Origin: Arthrobacter sp. Soil762
Lineage (GTDB): Bacteria > Actinomycetota > Actinomycetes > Actinomycetales > Micrococcaceae
DNA: 64,000 nt
NCBI RefSeq assembly: GCF_001428335.1
Contig: NZ_LMSG01000001.1
Location: 434,841 to 498,840, forward strand
Direction of reading: 5' to 3'
The notes beneath the pieces were generated by a model, which saw only the letters and a program-made list of their open reading frames with translations, was not told the DNA's origin and did not search any database. This document shows, piece after piece, positions 9,146 to 19,189 of the stretch (position 1 is the stretch's first letter; every line of letters begins with the position of its first letter). Position numbers and translations under genes: made by a program.

Positions 9146-9218
9146 TGGAGCTGAGGGGACTCGAACCCCTGACCCCCTGCATGCCATGCAGGTGCGCTAC
9201 CAGCTGCGCCACAGCCCC
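9146..9218 (-). tRNA. tRNA-Ala (anticodon GGC), copy 1
   Basis: A 73-nt cloverleaf on the minus strand. The acceptor stem GGGGCTG/CAGCTCC closes, the anticodon loop ATGGCAT sits in the stem CCTGC/GCAGG, and the T-loop GTTCGAGTC and discriminator A are present. The 3' CCA is encoded (9143-9145). It is identical to the second copy at 9362-9434. Confidence 0.97.
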
Positions 9219-9318
9219 AAACCTGTGCTCCTCCGCCGTTCAGACCGCCCGAAGCAACCTGATCAGCTTAATAGAAATCTGCGCGCTGCGCCAATCGGGA
9301 GGCGCATTTTCCTGCAAT

Positions 9319-9355
9319 AAAAAAATCCGCCGGAATCTTTCGATTCCGGCGGATT
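9319..9355 (-). terminator. intrinsic terminator after tRNA-Ala copy 2
   Basis: A 14-bp perfect stem AATCCGCCGGAATC/GATTCCGGCGGATT with a GAAA tetraloop on the minus strand, followed by seven T on that strand. It ends the transcript of the tRNA at 9362-9434 separately from the downstream copy. Confidence 0.9.
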
Positions 9356-9361
9356 ATCCGG

Positions 9362-9434
9362 TGGAGCTGAGGGGACTCGAACCCCTGACCCCCTGCATGC
9401 CATGCAGGTGCGCTACCAGCTGCGCCACAGCCCC
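9362..9434 (-). tRNA. tRNA-Ala (anticodon GGC), copy 2
   Basis: The same 73-nt sequence as copy 1, on the same strand, about 216 bp upstream. The base triplet after the discriminator reads CCG, so the CCA end is not encoded and must be added after transcription. It has its own terminator, so the two tandem copies look like separate transcription units. Confidence 0.97.
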
Positions 9435-9534
9435 GGACCTTCGTTACTCCGCGGTCTCCCCGGAGCAACTCAAATATCTTAGACCAGCTTTTCCGAAAAT
9501 TCCAAATCGGGCATATTCGGGCCAGCAAGGCCTG

Positions 9535-9936
9535 CTATTCGGAGTCGGAGGCCGCCGTCGCCTTGGCTGAAGCGTCTTCGCCCAGCTGCAGGTCAACTAC
9601 CGGGCAGTCCTTCCACAGGCGCTCCAGGGCGTAGAAAACGCGGTCCTCTTCATGCTGGACGTGGATGACGATGTCCGAGTAATCCAGAAGTACCCAGCGC
9701 CCGCCGGAGCGGCCTTCGCGGCGTACCGGACGGAGGTCCTGCTTGGAAAGTTCTTCTTCGATGCCGTCAACGATGGCGTTGACCTGGCGCTCGCTCGGGG
9801 CGGATGCGATGAGGAAGACGTCTGCCAGTGCCAGCCGTTCGCTGACATCGAGGGCCACAATGTCGTGGGCAATCTTGTCCGCGGCTGCCTTGGCGGCTTG
9901 GCGGGCAATGGCGATGGATGAATCTGTTGCAGTCAT
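9535..9936 (-). CDS. rsfS: ribosome silencing factor RsfS
   Basis: Binds ribosomal protein L14 and blocks joining of the subunits when nutrients are low (RsfS/Iojap/DUF143 family). It is 133 residues from the ATG at 9936, which has the ribosome binding site AAGGAG eight bases upstream; a start 21 bp earlier lacks one. Family features include ALDVSERLALADVFLIAS, RREGRSGGRWVLLDY and HVQHEEDRVFYALERLW. The C-terminal 20 residues are a variable Ala/Ser tail. It closes the rplU-rpmA-obgE-proB-proA-nadD-rsfS series, the usual actinobacterial order. Confidence 0.95.
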   Translation of the reverse strand: MTATDSSIAIARQAAKAAADKIAHDIVALDVSERLALADVFLIASAPSERQVNAIVDGIEEELSKQDLRPVRREGRSGGRWVLLDYSDIVIHVQHEEDRVFYALERLWKDCPVVDLQLGEDASAKATAASDSE

Positions 9937-9983
9937 GGGACTCCTTGTAGTTTTCAAAAGCTTCGTAAAAGGGCGTTGCCTGG

Positions 9984-11279
9984 TCAGCTGGAGATGCCGC
10001 TGACGATGAGGATAACGCCGGAAATAAGGGCCACGATCCCAAAAGCCAGGACGAGGACCTGCATAAGCCTGAGCCGCTTCGCACGGGCCAGGCCGGCCGT
10101 TGCCGCATCCAGCGGCTCCAGCCCGTGCGCTGACCGTGCCGGGATGCGCGGCAGGTCATCGAACAGATCATCCGGCTCCCCCGCTGGTGTATCGGCCACG
10201 ACGGGCTGGACGGGGACCACGCGCTTCGGTGCCGCGGCGGCCCTGGCAGCAGCTTCCGCACGGGCGATCACCCGGGAACGGCCCGAAGCGGCCGCCTGCG
10301 CAGAACCCGCGGCCGGCTCATTGGACGTAGCGGACGGCCGGCGGCCCTTGCCGCCAGGCCGGACCTTAGGCCCGGCCTGGGTCGCCAACGGCACGTAGGA
10401 GGTAGCCGGGGGTTTCATCACAGGATGGTCGACGCCGGGTACCTGCACGAATTCCAGCGGCGTGACCATGGCCAGGTTGTCGGCGGTGGCCGGGCCCGTC
10501 TGGGGAACGGATTGGGTGGCCGCGGCCTGCGTATTGGCAGCCTGCGTGGGTACTGATACTGGCTGTGCAGGGGCGGCCTGCTCGGCCAGCTTCCGCTTGG
10601 CCATCGCCCGGCGGTTCAGCACCGCAGCGCGCTCGGCCAAGGCGATCTGTTCCGCAAGGATGTCCGGATCGACTGCTTCGGGGTCCAGCGAGGCGATGTG
10701 TTCCATCTTGGCCAGCTGGTTCTTGGCCTGCTCGGCAATAAGCGTGCGGGCTGCGAGTGCCTGCTCCACGCTCATGCCAGCCGGAACACCTGCACTGTTC
10801 GCCGGCGCGGCGGGCCCGGTATCGGCGGATACACCAGTGTCGTGACCTGGCTTCGCTGGGGCTGGCTTGGCTTGGCCTGGCTTAGGTTGGCTCGGCCCGG
10901 ATTGGCTCGCCGCAGGTTGGCCTGGCAAGGGCTGCCCCATGGGAGCAGGAATGATGGGATTGGCCGAGGTGACGGCCTGTTCCTTCAGTTGCTGGAGACG
11001 CAACTGCCTGCGGGTGGGAGGGCCTCCTGCGGACAGCTGGCCCTCTTTCTCCTCGAGTTCCTTGATGGCACGCAGCGCCGCGCGGTCGCGGGCCCGGATC
11101 TGCGAGGACCGCTGCGCTTGGGACTGCTCGGGGACGGAATCCACCGCGGCGTCAGCCGCGCGCCGTTGTTTTGAGGCAGGCGAAACCTGGCCCGGGCCGC
11201 TGGACCCGGGAGCCGTGTTCTCATCTCTGGCCTGCCGCAATTCGCGGCGGCTGCGGACGGGGGGCTTTTCCTGACTCAT
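9984..11279 (-). CDS. low-complexity Ala/Pro/Gln-rich single-span membrane protein
   Basis: A protein of 431 residues whose family I do not recognise beyond its place between nadD and rsfS. It is dominated by Ala, Pro, Gln and Arg, with QPKPGQAKPAPAKPG-like repeats near 130-145 and a predicted coiled segment (LEEKEGQLSAGG, later EQALAARTLIAEQAKNQLAKM). One C-terminal hydrophobic helix (about residues 405-428, preceded by RAKRLRLMQ) would anchor it with the long N-terminal part inside the cell, a tail-anchor-like layout. I chose the ATG at 11279 because the preceding in-frame residues overlap nadD's coding end. Expression is probably coupled to nadD (stop 7 bp upstream). Function unknown. Confidence 0.75.
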   Translation of the reverse strand: MSQEKPPVRSRRELRQARDENTAPGSSGPGQVSPASKQRRAADAAVDSVPEQSQAQRSSQIRARDRAALRAIKELEEKEGQLSAGGPPTRRQLRLQQLKEQAVTSANPIIPAPMGQPLPGQPAASQSGPSQPKPGQAKPAPAKPGHDTGVSADTGPAAPANSAGVPAGMSVEQALAARTLIAEQAKNQLAKMEHIASLDPEAVDPDILAEQIALAERAAVLNRRAMAKRKLAEQAAPAQPVSVPTQAANTQAAATQSVPQTGPATADNLAMVTPLEFVQVPGVDHPVMKPPATSYVPLATQAGPKVRPGGKGRRPSATSNEPAAGSAQAAASGRSRVIARAEAAARAAAAPKRVVPVQPVVADTPAGEPDDLFDDLPRIPARSAHGLEPLDAATAGLARAKRLRLMQVLVLAFGIVALISGVILIVSGISS

Positions 11280-11286
11280 TGAGGAC

Positions 11287-12018
11287 TCATTCAGTACTGG
11301 CTGGCTCGTCTGTTTCGGTAGTTCGGACGTCCTCGGGATCTGATCCCTCGGCGTACAGACCATATTTGGCGATGTATTGGACCACTCCGTCCGGCACGAG
11401 GTACCAGACGGGGTTGTTCCCGGCTACACGGACACGGCAGTCCGTGGACGAGATGGCCATGGCAGGCACCTCAAGGAGGCTGACGTCCTTGCGGCCCATG
11501 CCATCAAGCACATGTCCCGGCCGGGTCACACCGACAAAATGGGCCAGTGACCACAGCTCGTCGATGTCCTTCCAGGACAGAATCTGCGCCAGCGCATCTG
11601 CACCGGTAATGAAGAACAGATCCGCATCCGGACGTTGGGTCCGGAGATCCCGCAAGGTATCAATGGTATACGTGCGACCGGGCCGGTCAATATCCACCCT
11701 GCTGACGGTGAAGCGGGGGTTCGATGCCGTGGCGATCACCGTCATGAGGTAGCGGTGTTCAGGCTCACTGACCTGCTTGTGCGACTTTTGCCACGGCTGC
11801 CCGGTGGGGACAAAGACCACTTCATCCAGGCCGAATTTGGCGGCCACTTCGCTGGCTGCAACAAGGTGGCCGTGGTGGATGGGATCAAACGTCCCGCCCA
11901 TCACGCCCAGCCGCAGCCGCCTTTGCGCACCGTCACGGTGCAGAACACGGGAAATTTCAGTGGCCTTGGCCGTGGTCGTGCTTGTTGGGGTGCTGGCGGT
12001 GCGGATCGGCGTGCTCAT
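11287..12018 (-). CDS. nadD: nicotinate-nucleotide adenylyltransferase
   Basis: Converts nicotinate mononucleotide and ATP to deamido-NAD in NAD biosynthesis. It is 243 residues with the nucleotidyltransferase signature [10 protein letters not shown] at about 42-51 and the second motif ISSTDCR near the C-terminus. The ATG at 12018 gives a Thr/Ser-rich leader of 35 residues before the fold and overlaps the 3' end of the upstream small gene by 62 bp in another frame. No GTG or other ATG lies in frame between it and the M40 inside the conserved motif, so this start is favoured, although no ribosome binding site is clear. Confidence 0.94.
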   Translation of the reverse strand: MSTPIRTASTPTSTTTAKATEISRVLHRDGAQRRLRLGVMGGTFDPIHHGHLVAASEVAAKFGLDEVVFVPTGQPWQKSHKQVSEPEHRYLMTVIATASNPRFTVSRVDIDRPGRTYTIDTLRDLRTQRPDADLFFITGADALAQILSWKDIDELWSLAHFVGVTRPGHVLDGMGRKDVSLLEVPAMAISSTDCRVRVAGNNPVWYLVPDGVVQYIAKYGLYAEGSDPEDVRTTETDEPASTE

Positions 12019-12187
12019 CCGTTACGGTGTGCCGGTTGCCCAGGTTCGAGTAGGAGAGCGTAACGAACATCATCACCAGCAGGATGGCGAAAATGGATAC
12101 GCCGAAGACCCACGGCTCAGCCCAGATCGGAGCGGGTGCGTGTTCTCCGCCTTCGGCAACGGTCATGGCAATCTGCTGGAGCAGCAT
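11957..12187 (-). CDS. small single-span membrane protein with His-rich tail
   Basis: A protein of 76 residues with one hydrophobic helix near 27-47 ([18 protein letters not shown]) and a short cytoplasmic-type tail that carries seven histidines within its last 22 residues ([16 protein letters not shown]). I do not recognise a characterised family. The start has a very good ribosome binding site, AGGGGAG four bases before the ATG, which is the main reason for calling it a gene. It lies between proA and nadD, 75 bp after proA, and its 3' end overlaps nadD out of frame. The tail could bind metal, but that is only inference. Confidence 0.8.
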   Translation of the reverse strand: MLLQQIAMTVAEGGEHAPAPIWAEPWVFGVSIFAILLVMMFVTLSYSNLGNRHTVTDEHADPHRQHPNKHDHGQGH

Positions 12188-12262
12188 TTTCTCCCCTAAG
12201 GTTCAAGGATGTGGCAGCGGATTGTCCCGCCGTTCCGGACTTCTGTCTATAATACCGCGTTG

Positions 12263-13615
12263 CTACCCGCGGACCTGGCCCTCGCCCTGCACGATCCACT
12301 TGGTCGTGGTGAGTTCGGTCAGTCCCATCGGGCCGCGGGCGTGCAGCTTCTGCGTGGAGATGCCAACCTCGGCACCCAGGCCCAACTCGCCGCCGTCGGT
12401 AAACCGCGTGGACGCGTTGACAATGACCGCCGCCGAATCAATCTCCGCAATGAACCGCTCCGCGTTGGCGAGGTCGTTGGTGAGGATCGCTTCGGTGTGG
12501 CCCGTGGACCAGGTCCGGATGTGCTTGACGGCGTCATCCAGGCTGTCCACCATTGCGACGGCGAGGTCCAGGTCCATGTACTCGGTTCCCCAATCCTCAT
12601 CCGTTGCCGGCACGGACTCAACAGATGTAGGCAGCGCCGCACGGATGCGCTCGTCGGCGTGGAGGGTGACCCCGGCGCCGCGCAGCGCGGCGGCGACGGC
12701 GGGCAGCACGGTGGACCGCGAATGGACCAGCAGCGTCTCCACGGTGTTGCAGACACTGGGCCGCTGGGTCTTGGCATTCAGCAGGATCTCCACCGCCATG
12801 TCCTCACTGGCGGATTCGTCGATGAAGATATGCACGTTGCCCTCGCCGGTCTCGATGACCGGCACGGCGGCGTTCAACACCACGGACTGGATCAGGTCCC
12901 GGCCCCCGCGCGGAATCAGGACATCAACCCGGCCGCGGGCCCGCATCAGCGCATTCGCGCCTTCCCGTCCGTACTGGTCCACTGTCTGCACGGCATCGGC
13001 GGGAAGCCCCACGCCGTCCAGGGCTTCGCGGAGAACGTGGACCAAGGCGTCGTTAGTGGCGGCAGCGGCGGTGCCGCCGCGGAGGATAACGGCGTTGCCG
13101 CTCTTGAGCGCGAGACCGGCGATGTCAACAGTGACGTTGGGCCGGGCCTCGTAAATGGCTGCGACGACACCCATGGGCACGTTGATTTGGCGCAGGCGGA
13201 GACCGTTGGGCAGCGTCTGGCCGCGGACCACGTTGCCTACCGGGTCGGGCAGGTTGGCAAGGTTTTCCAGGGCGTCAACGAGCCCGGTAATGCGGGCGTC
13301 AGTAAGCGTCAGCCGGTCCAGCATGGCCGCCGAGGTGCCGTTGGCCTTGCCGGCGGCAACATCCTTGGCGTTGGCGGCCAGGATCTGGTCCTTCCGGGCC
13401 AGCAGTGCAGCACCGATTGCCCGGAGGCCCCTGTCCTTCAGGGCGCGGTTGGCCCCGGACATCTGGCGGGCAGCCTGCCGTGAGCGGTCAGCGATGATGT
13501 GGACGGCTGCCTCAACCTCCGCCGGAGTGGGTGTACTCCCCTGTTCCGGCCCGGAATGAACCGCATTCGAAGCGTTGGAATTGCCAGGGGCTTGGGAAAT
13601 CAGTGCCTCAGTCAT
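12263..13615 (-). CDS. proA: gamma-glutamyl phosphate reductase
   Basis: Second enzyme of proline synthesis; it reduces gamma-glutamyl phosphate with NADPH to glutamate semialdehyde. It is 450 residues of the aldehyde dehydrogenase superfamily. The catalytic cysteine is C289 in [14 protein letters not shown], and the conserved [18 protein letters not shown] and IPRGGRDLI stretches are present. The first 30 residues form a variable Ser/Gly/Pro leader. It follows proB by 26 bp, consistent with a proBA operon downstream of obgE. Confidence 0.96.
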   Translation of the reverse strand: MTEALISQAPGNSNASNAVHSGPEQGSTPTPAEVEAAVHIIADRSRQAARQMSGANRALKDRGLRAIGAALLARKDQILAANAKDVAAGKANGTSAAMLDRLTLTDARITGLVDALENLANLPDPVGNVVRGQTLPNGLRLRQINVPMGVVAAIYEARPNVTVDIAGLALKSGNAVILRGGTAAAATNDALVHVLREALDGVGLPADAVQTVDQYGREGANALMRARGRVDVLIPRGGRDLIQSVVLNAAVPVIETGEGNVHIFIDESASEDMAVEILLNAKTQRPSVCNTVETLLVHSRSTVLPAVAAALRGAGVTLHADERIRAALPTSVESVPATDEDWGTEYMDLDLAVAMVDSLDDAVKHIRTWSTGHTEAILTNDLANAERFIAEIDSAAVIVNASTRFTDGGELGLGAEVGISTQKLHARGPMGLTELTTTKWIVQGEGQVRG

Positions 13616-13641
13616 CCTTCCAGTCTAAGCGAGCGGACCGC

Positions 13642-16486
<2,845 letters not shown>

Positions 16487-16503
16487 CGTTTCAGAACTAT
16501 TTG

Positions 16504-16767
16504 TTACTCTGCAGCTGCAGCAGCAACGATGTTGACAACGCGGCGACCGCGGCGGGTGCCGAACTGGACGGCTCCCGGGGCCAGTGCGAACAGGGTGTCG
16601 TCGCCGCCACGCCCAACGCCGGCGCCCGGGTGGAAGTGGGTGCCACGCTGGCGAACGATGATCTCGCCTGCGGAAACTACCTGGCCGCCGAAGCGCTTGA
16701 CGCCGAGGTACTGGGCGTTGGAGTCACGACCGTTGCGAGTGGAACTCGCGCCTTTTTTATGTGCCAT
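16504..16767 (-). CDS. rpmA: 50S ribosomal protein L27
   Basis: Component of the peptidyl-transferase area of the large subunit. It is 87 residues starting [16 protein letters not shown], the invariant L27 N-terminus; the form is the uncleaved actinobacterial type, unlike firmicutes where a leader is removed. [10 protein letters not shown] is the second strong landmark. It follows rplU by 61 bp in the same operon. The last residues are Ala-rich (VAAAAAE). A hairpin lies directly downstream. Confidence 0.98.
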   Translation of the reverse strand: MAHKKGASSTRNGRDSNAQYLGVKRFGGQVVSAGEIIVRQRGTHFHPGAGVGRGGDDTLFALAPGAVQFGTRRGRRVVNIVAAAAAE

Positions 16768-16828
16768 TTGAAATGCCTGCCTTTAAATTCTGGGGAATCT
16801 GCTGAAGAACCTGAACAGTAACGAAGAG

Positions 16829-17137
16829 TTACTTGATACCCGTGATCTTGACCTTGGTCAATTCCTGACGGTGACCCTGGCGCTTCTTGTAACCGGTCTT
16901 GTTCTTGAACTTCTGGATGACGATCTTCGGACCACGGAGGTCTTCGAGGATCTCAGCCGTAACCGTTACCTTGGCCAGGTCCGCAGCAGCAGAGGTGACT
17001 TTGTCACCGTCTACCAGGAGCAGTGCGGGCAACTCAAAAGTGCTGCCGGCTCCACCGGGGACGCGGTTCAGGGTAACGAAGTCTCCAACGGAAACCTTCT
17101 CTTGGCGGCCGCCTGCGCGGACAATCGCGTACACCAC
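16829..17137 (-). CDS. rplU: 50S ribosomal protein L21
   Basis: Large-subunit protein that binds 23S rRNA; 102 residues from the GTG at 17137. Landmarks are [38 protein letters not shown] and the final KITGIK. An upstream in-frame GTG at 17149 would add four residues. I prefer 17137 because 102 residues is the usual actinobacterial length and a purine-rich AGAAGTGAG site then sits upstream. It is the first gene of the rplU-rpmA unit. A TATTCT-like -10 element stands about 120 bp upstream, but the -35 is weak. Confidence 0.96.
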   Translation of the reverse strand: MVYAIVRAGGRQEKVSVGDFVTLNRVPGGAGSTFELPALLLVDGDKVTSAAADLAKVTVTAEILEDLRGPKIVIQKFKNKTGYKKRQGHRQELTKVKITGIK

Positions 17138-17409
17138 TTGGGAACTCACTTCTCTCGACGTTTATTACTAAATTTGCGTGCTGAACCCGATTCCATAATC
17201 GGCTGGGTTCTCGCTGTGCCTCAACGCCGTGGGGTCGTAACCCAAGTGTTGGCGTAAGCACCGAAGATCTAGAATACGCTAATTTTGCCTTCGGCCGCAA
17301 ATGAGGCTGGTTACGGCAGGTTGTCTGTGATAGGACCCACAAGCGGATACTGCACTGACAATCCGAAACCGTGCCTGACTATCGTACAGGCCACGCGGGC
17401 CTCAAACTG

Positions 17410-19008
17410 TCAGGAATGAATTCGCGGCGCGTCGAAGAATTCCACTTCGAACCGGCACGACTGCCTGAACGCCACCAGCATCGCCGCCCGTTCATCCGCG
17501 GAAGCGCTCCGGCCGGCGTCGTCAGCCACAGCGATGGCGTCACGGGTGGCCTGCGCGAAATCCTCGTCAGCATAGGCCCGCAGCCAGTCGGCATAAGGAT
17601 GCGCTGCAGGGGCGCCGGCAGCCAGGAACTCCGCGTGGAGAGTCTGTCCCACTTCGGCATACAGCCAGAAGCACGGCAGCACGGCCGCCACGAGGACACC
17701 GTAGCTGCCGGAGGCCGAGGCAGCCAGCAGGTGGTCCACGTAGGACTTGGTGACAGGTCCCAGGACGGAGTCCACTGTCCTGGTGCTTAGCCACGTGCGG
17801 TGCAGTTCGGACTCGACCTCGAGGCATTGCTGGGCCGACTTTGCCCAGAACAGCTGGGCGGCTTCCGTGGGCGCCAGCGCGCTGGCCCGGGCGAGGACCC
17901 GCGAATAGCCGTTGAGGTAGATGGCGTCCTGGGCGAGGTAATAGGCGAACTGTTCCTCAGCCAATGTGCCGGCCGCCAGGTCGCGGATGAAATCCAGTCC
18001 GTAGATGGCTGCAAGATCCGGCTCCGACGCCCGGCGCAGCGTCTCTGCGAACTCGCCGGCTGCCGGAACCTGTTGCATGTGGTGGAAGTGGTTGATGGGG
18101 CCGTTGCCCGCGCCCACCTCAAGTTGGTCAGCGGCCTGCAGCGCGCCCACCAGCCAGGGTTTCACTTGCCGTAATGCGGCTTCCCAATCCCCCAGCCGGG
18201 CGTGAGCCGTGGCCATGGCCGACGACAGCGAGCAGCCGGTGCCGTGGCTGTTGCGCGTGGGGATCCTGTCCCCGCTCACTTCCACCACCTCCTGGGCGAG
18301 CAGCCCGGCAGCGTTGACCAGGGCATCCGGGCACGCACCGCCGTCGAGATGGCCGCCCTTGACCAGGACGGTGGCACCGGTCGCGGCGGACAACCGCTGC
18401 CCCTGCCCGAGCGCGTCGTGCCATTCCCTCGCCTGCGGCTCCCCCACCAGGATGGCCAGTTCGGCCAGGTTGGGGGTGATCAGGTCCGCGAGCGGGAGCA
18501 GCTCCCGCAGGGCCGCCTCGGCAGACTCCTGCAGCAGCCGGTCGCCGCTCGTGGCCACCATCACCGGATCAAGAACGACGACGGCGGGACGCACCTTTTC
18601 CAGCCAGTCGCGGACCACGCCTATCACCGCAGCGTCGCCCAGCATGCCGATCTTGACCGCATCGATGGTGATGTCATCGCTGATGGCATCGAGCTGCTGG
18701 CCCAGGAAGGACGCAGGCGGGACGTGAACCGCCTGGACCCCCTGGGTGTTTTGGACCGTCAGCGCGGTGATGGCCGCCATGCCGTAGCCGCCAAGGGCAG
18801 CAATGCTTTTGAGGTCGGCCTGGACGCCCGCGCCCCCTGAAGGGTCCGATCCGGCAATGGACAGCACCCGCGGAACGTCACGCAGCACCCGGACCGCAGA
18901 AGAGCGGCCTGATGCGGGCCGGATCTCAGCCCGGGTTGCTGTGGTTTCCGGCAGAGCCGCCGCGGATGTTGCAGGGGGAAGGACAGAAGTTGAAGCCAAA
19001 GGAGACAT
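17410..19008 (-). CDS. thiD: ThiD-TenA fusion: HMP kinase / thiaminase II
   Basis: Bifunctional thiamine enzyme of 532 residues. Residues about 45-300 are ThiD (HMP and HMP-phosphate kinase), with RVLSIAGSDPSGGAG, a VLDPVMVATSGD stretch and the NSHGTGCSLSSA anion-hole motif. Residues about 315-532 are TenA (thiaminase II/aminopyrimidine salvage), with the catalytic-cysteine region LPCFWLYAEVG. A TPP riboswitch lies directly in front, so expression should fall when thiamine pyrophosphate is plentiful. The ATG at 19008 abuts the aptamer's 3' end; the 44-residue leader before ThiD is not conserved, so a downstream start near the GTGs before the ThiD fold is possible. Confidence 0.93.
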   Translation of the reverse strand: MSPLASTSVLPPATSAAALPETTATRAEIRPASGRSSAVRVLRDVPRVLSIAGSDPSGGAGVQADLKSIAALGGYGMAAITALTVQNTQGVQAVHVPPASFLGQQLDAISDDITIDAVKIGMLGDAAVIGVVRDWLEKVRPAVVVLDPVMVATSGDRLLQESAEAALRELLPLADLITPNLAELAILVGEPQAREWHDALGQGQRLSAATGATVLVKGGHLDGGACPDALVNAAGLLAQEVVEVSGDRIPTRNSHGTGCSLSSAMATAHARLGDWEAALRQVKPWLVGALQAADQLEVGAGNGPINHFHHMQQVPAAGEFAETLRRASEPDLAAIYGLDFIRDLAAGTLAEEQFAYYLAQDAIYLNGYSRVLARASALAPTEAAQLFWAKSAQQCLEVESELHRTWLSTRTVDSVLGPVTKSYVDHLLAASASGSYGVLVAAVLPCFWLYAEVGQTLHAEFLAAGAPAAHPYADWLRAYADEDFAQATRDAIAVADDAGRSASADERAAMLVAFRQSCRFEVEFFDAPRIHS

Positions 19009-19090
19009 CCCTTCGCCGGTGCTAACCGGACAGGTTCAACGGGTGTGGATCTCAGCCGGCTCTCTGCGCGGCACCCCGTGTCAGTCACCA
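19009..19090 (-). promoter_or_regulatory. TPP riboswitch (THI box)
   Basis: On the minus strand the conserved aptamer elements appear in order: GGGGTGCC (19072-19079), CTGAGAT (19051-19057) and ACCCGTTGAACCTG (19033-19046), then a GTTAGCACCGGCGAAGGG 3' strand that runs right up to the start codon of the ThiD-TenA gene. The purine run GAAGGG belongs to the aptamer's closing strand, so ligand binding would directly mask the ribosome site: a translational mechanism is inferred. No T-run terminator is seen. Confidence 0.93.
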
Positions 19091-19189
19091 GCCTAGCGTT
19101 CCCCGGGACTTAACGCCGGACGCCCGGACGCAGCCTGTGATTCACAGGCACGTCCGGGCGCCGTTGTCTTGGCTTGCCCTACTGCTTGG

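Noticed and set aside
9146..9434. Tandem tRNA-Ala genes as attachment sites of an integrated element
   Set aside because: No integrase gene, direct repeat of a tRNA end or foreign-looking DNA lies next to them; the spacing of 216 bp is taken up by terminators.
12209..13483. Plus-strand frame of 424 aa opposite proA
   Set aside because: Antisense to proA; the true gene carries the catalytic cysteine motif.
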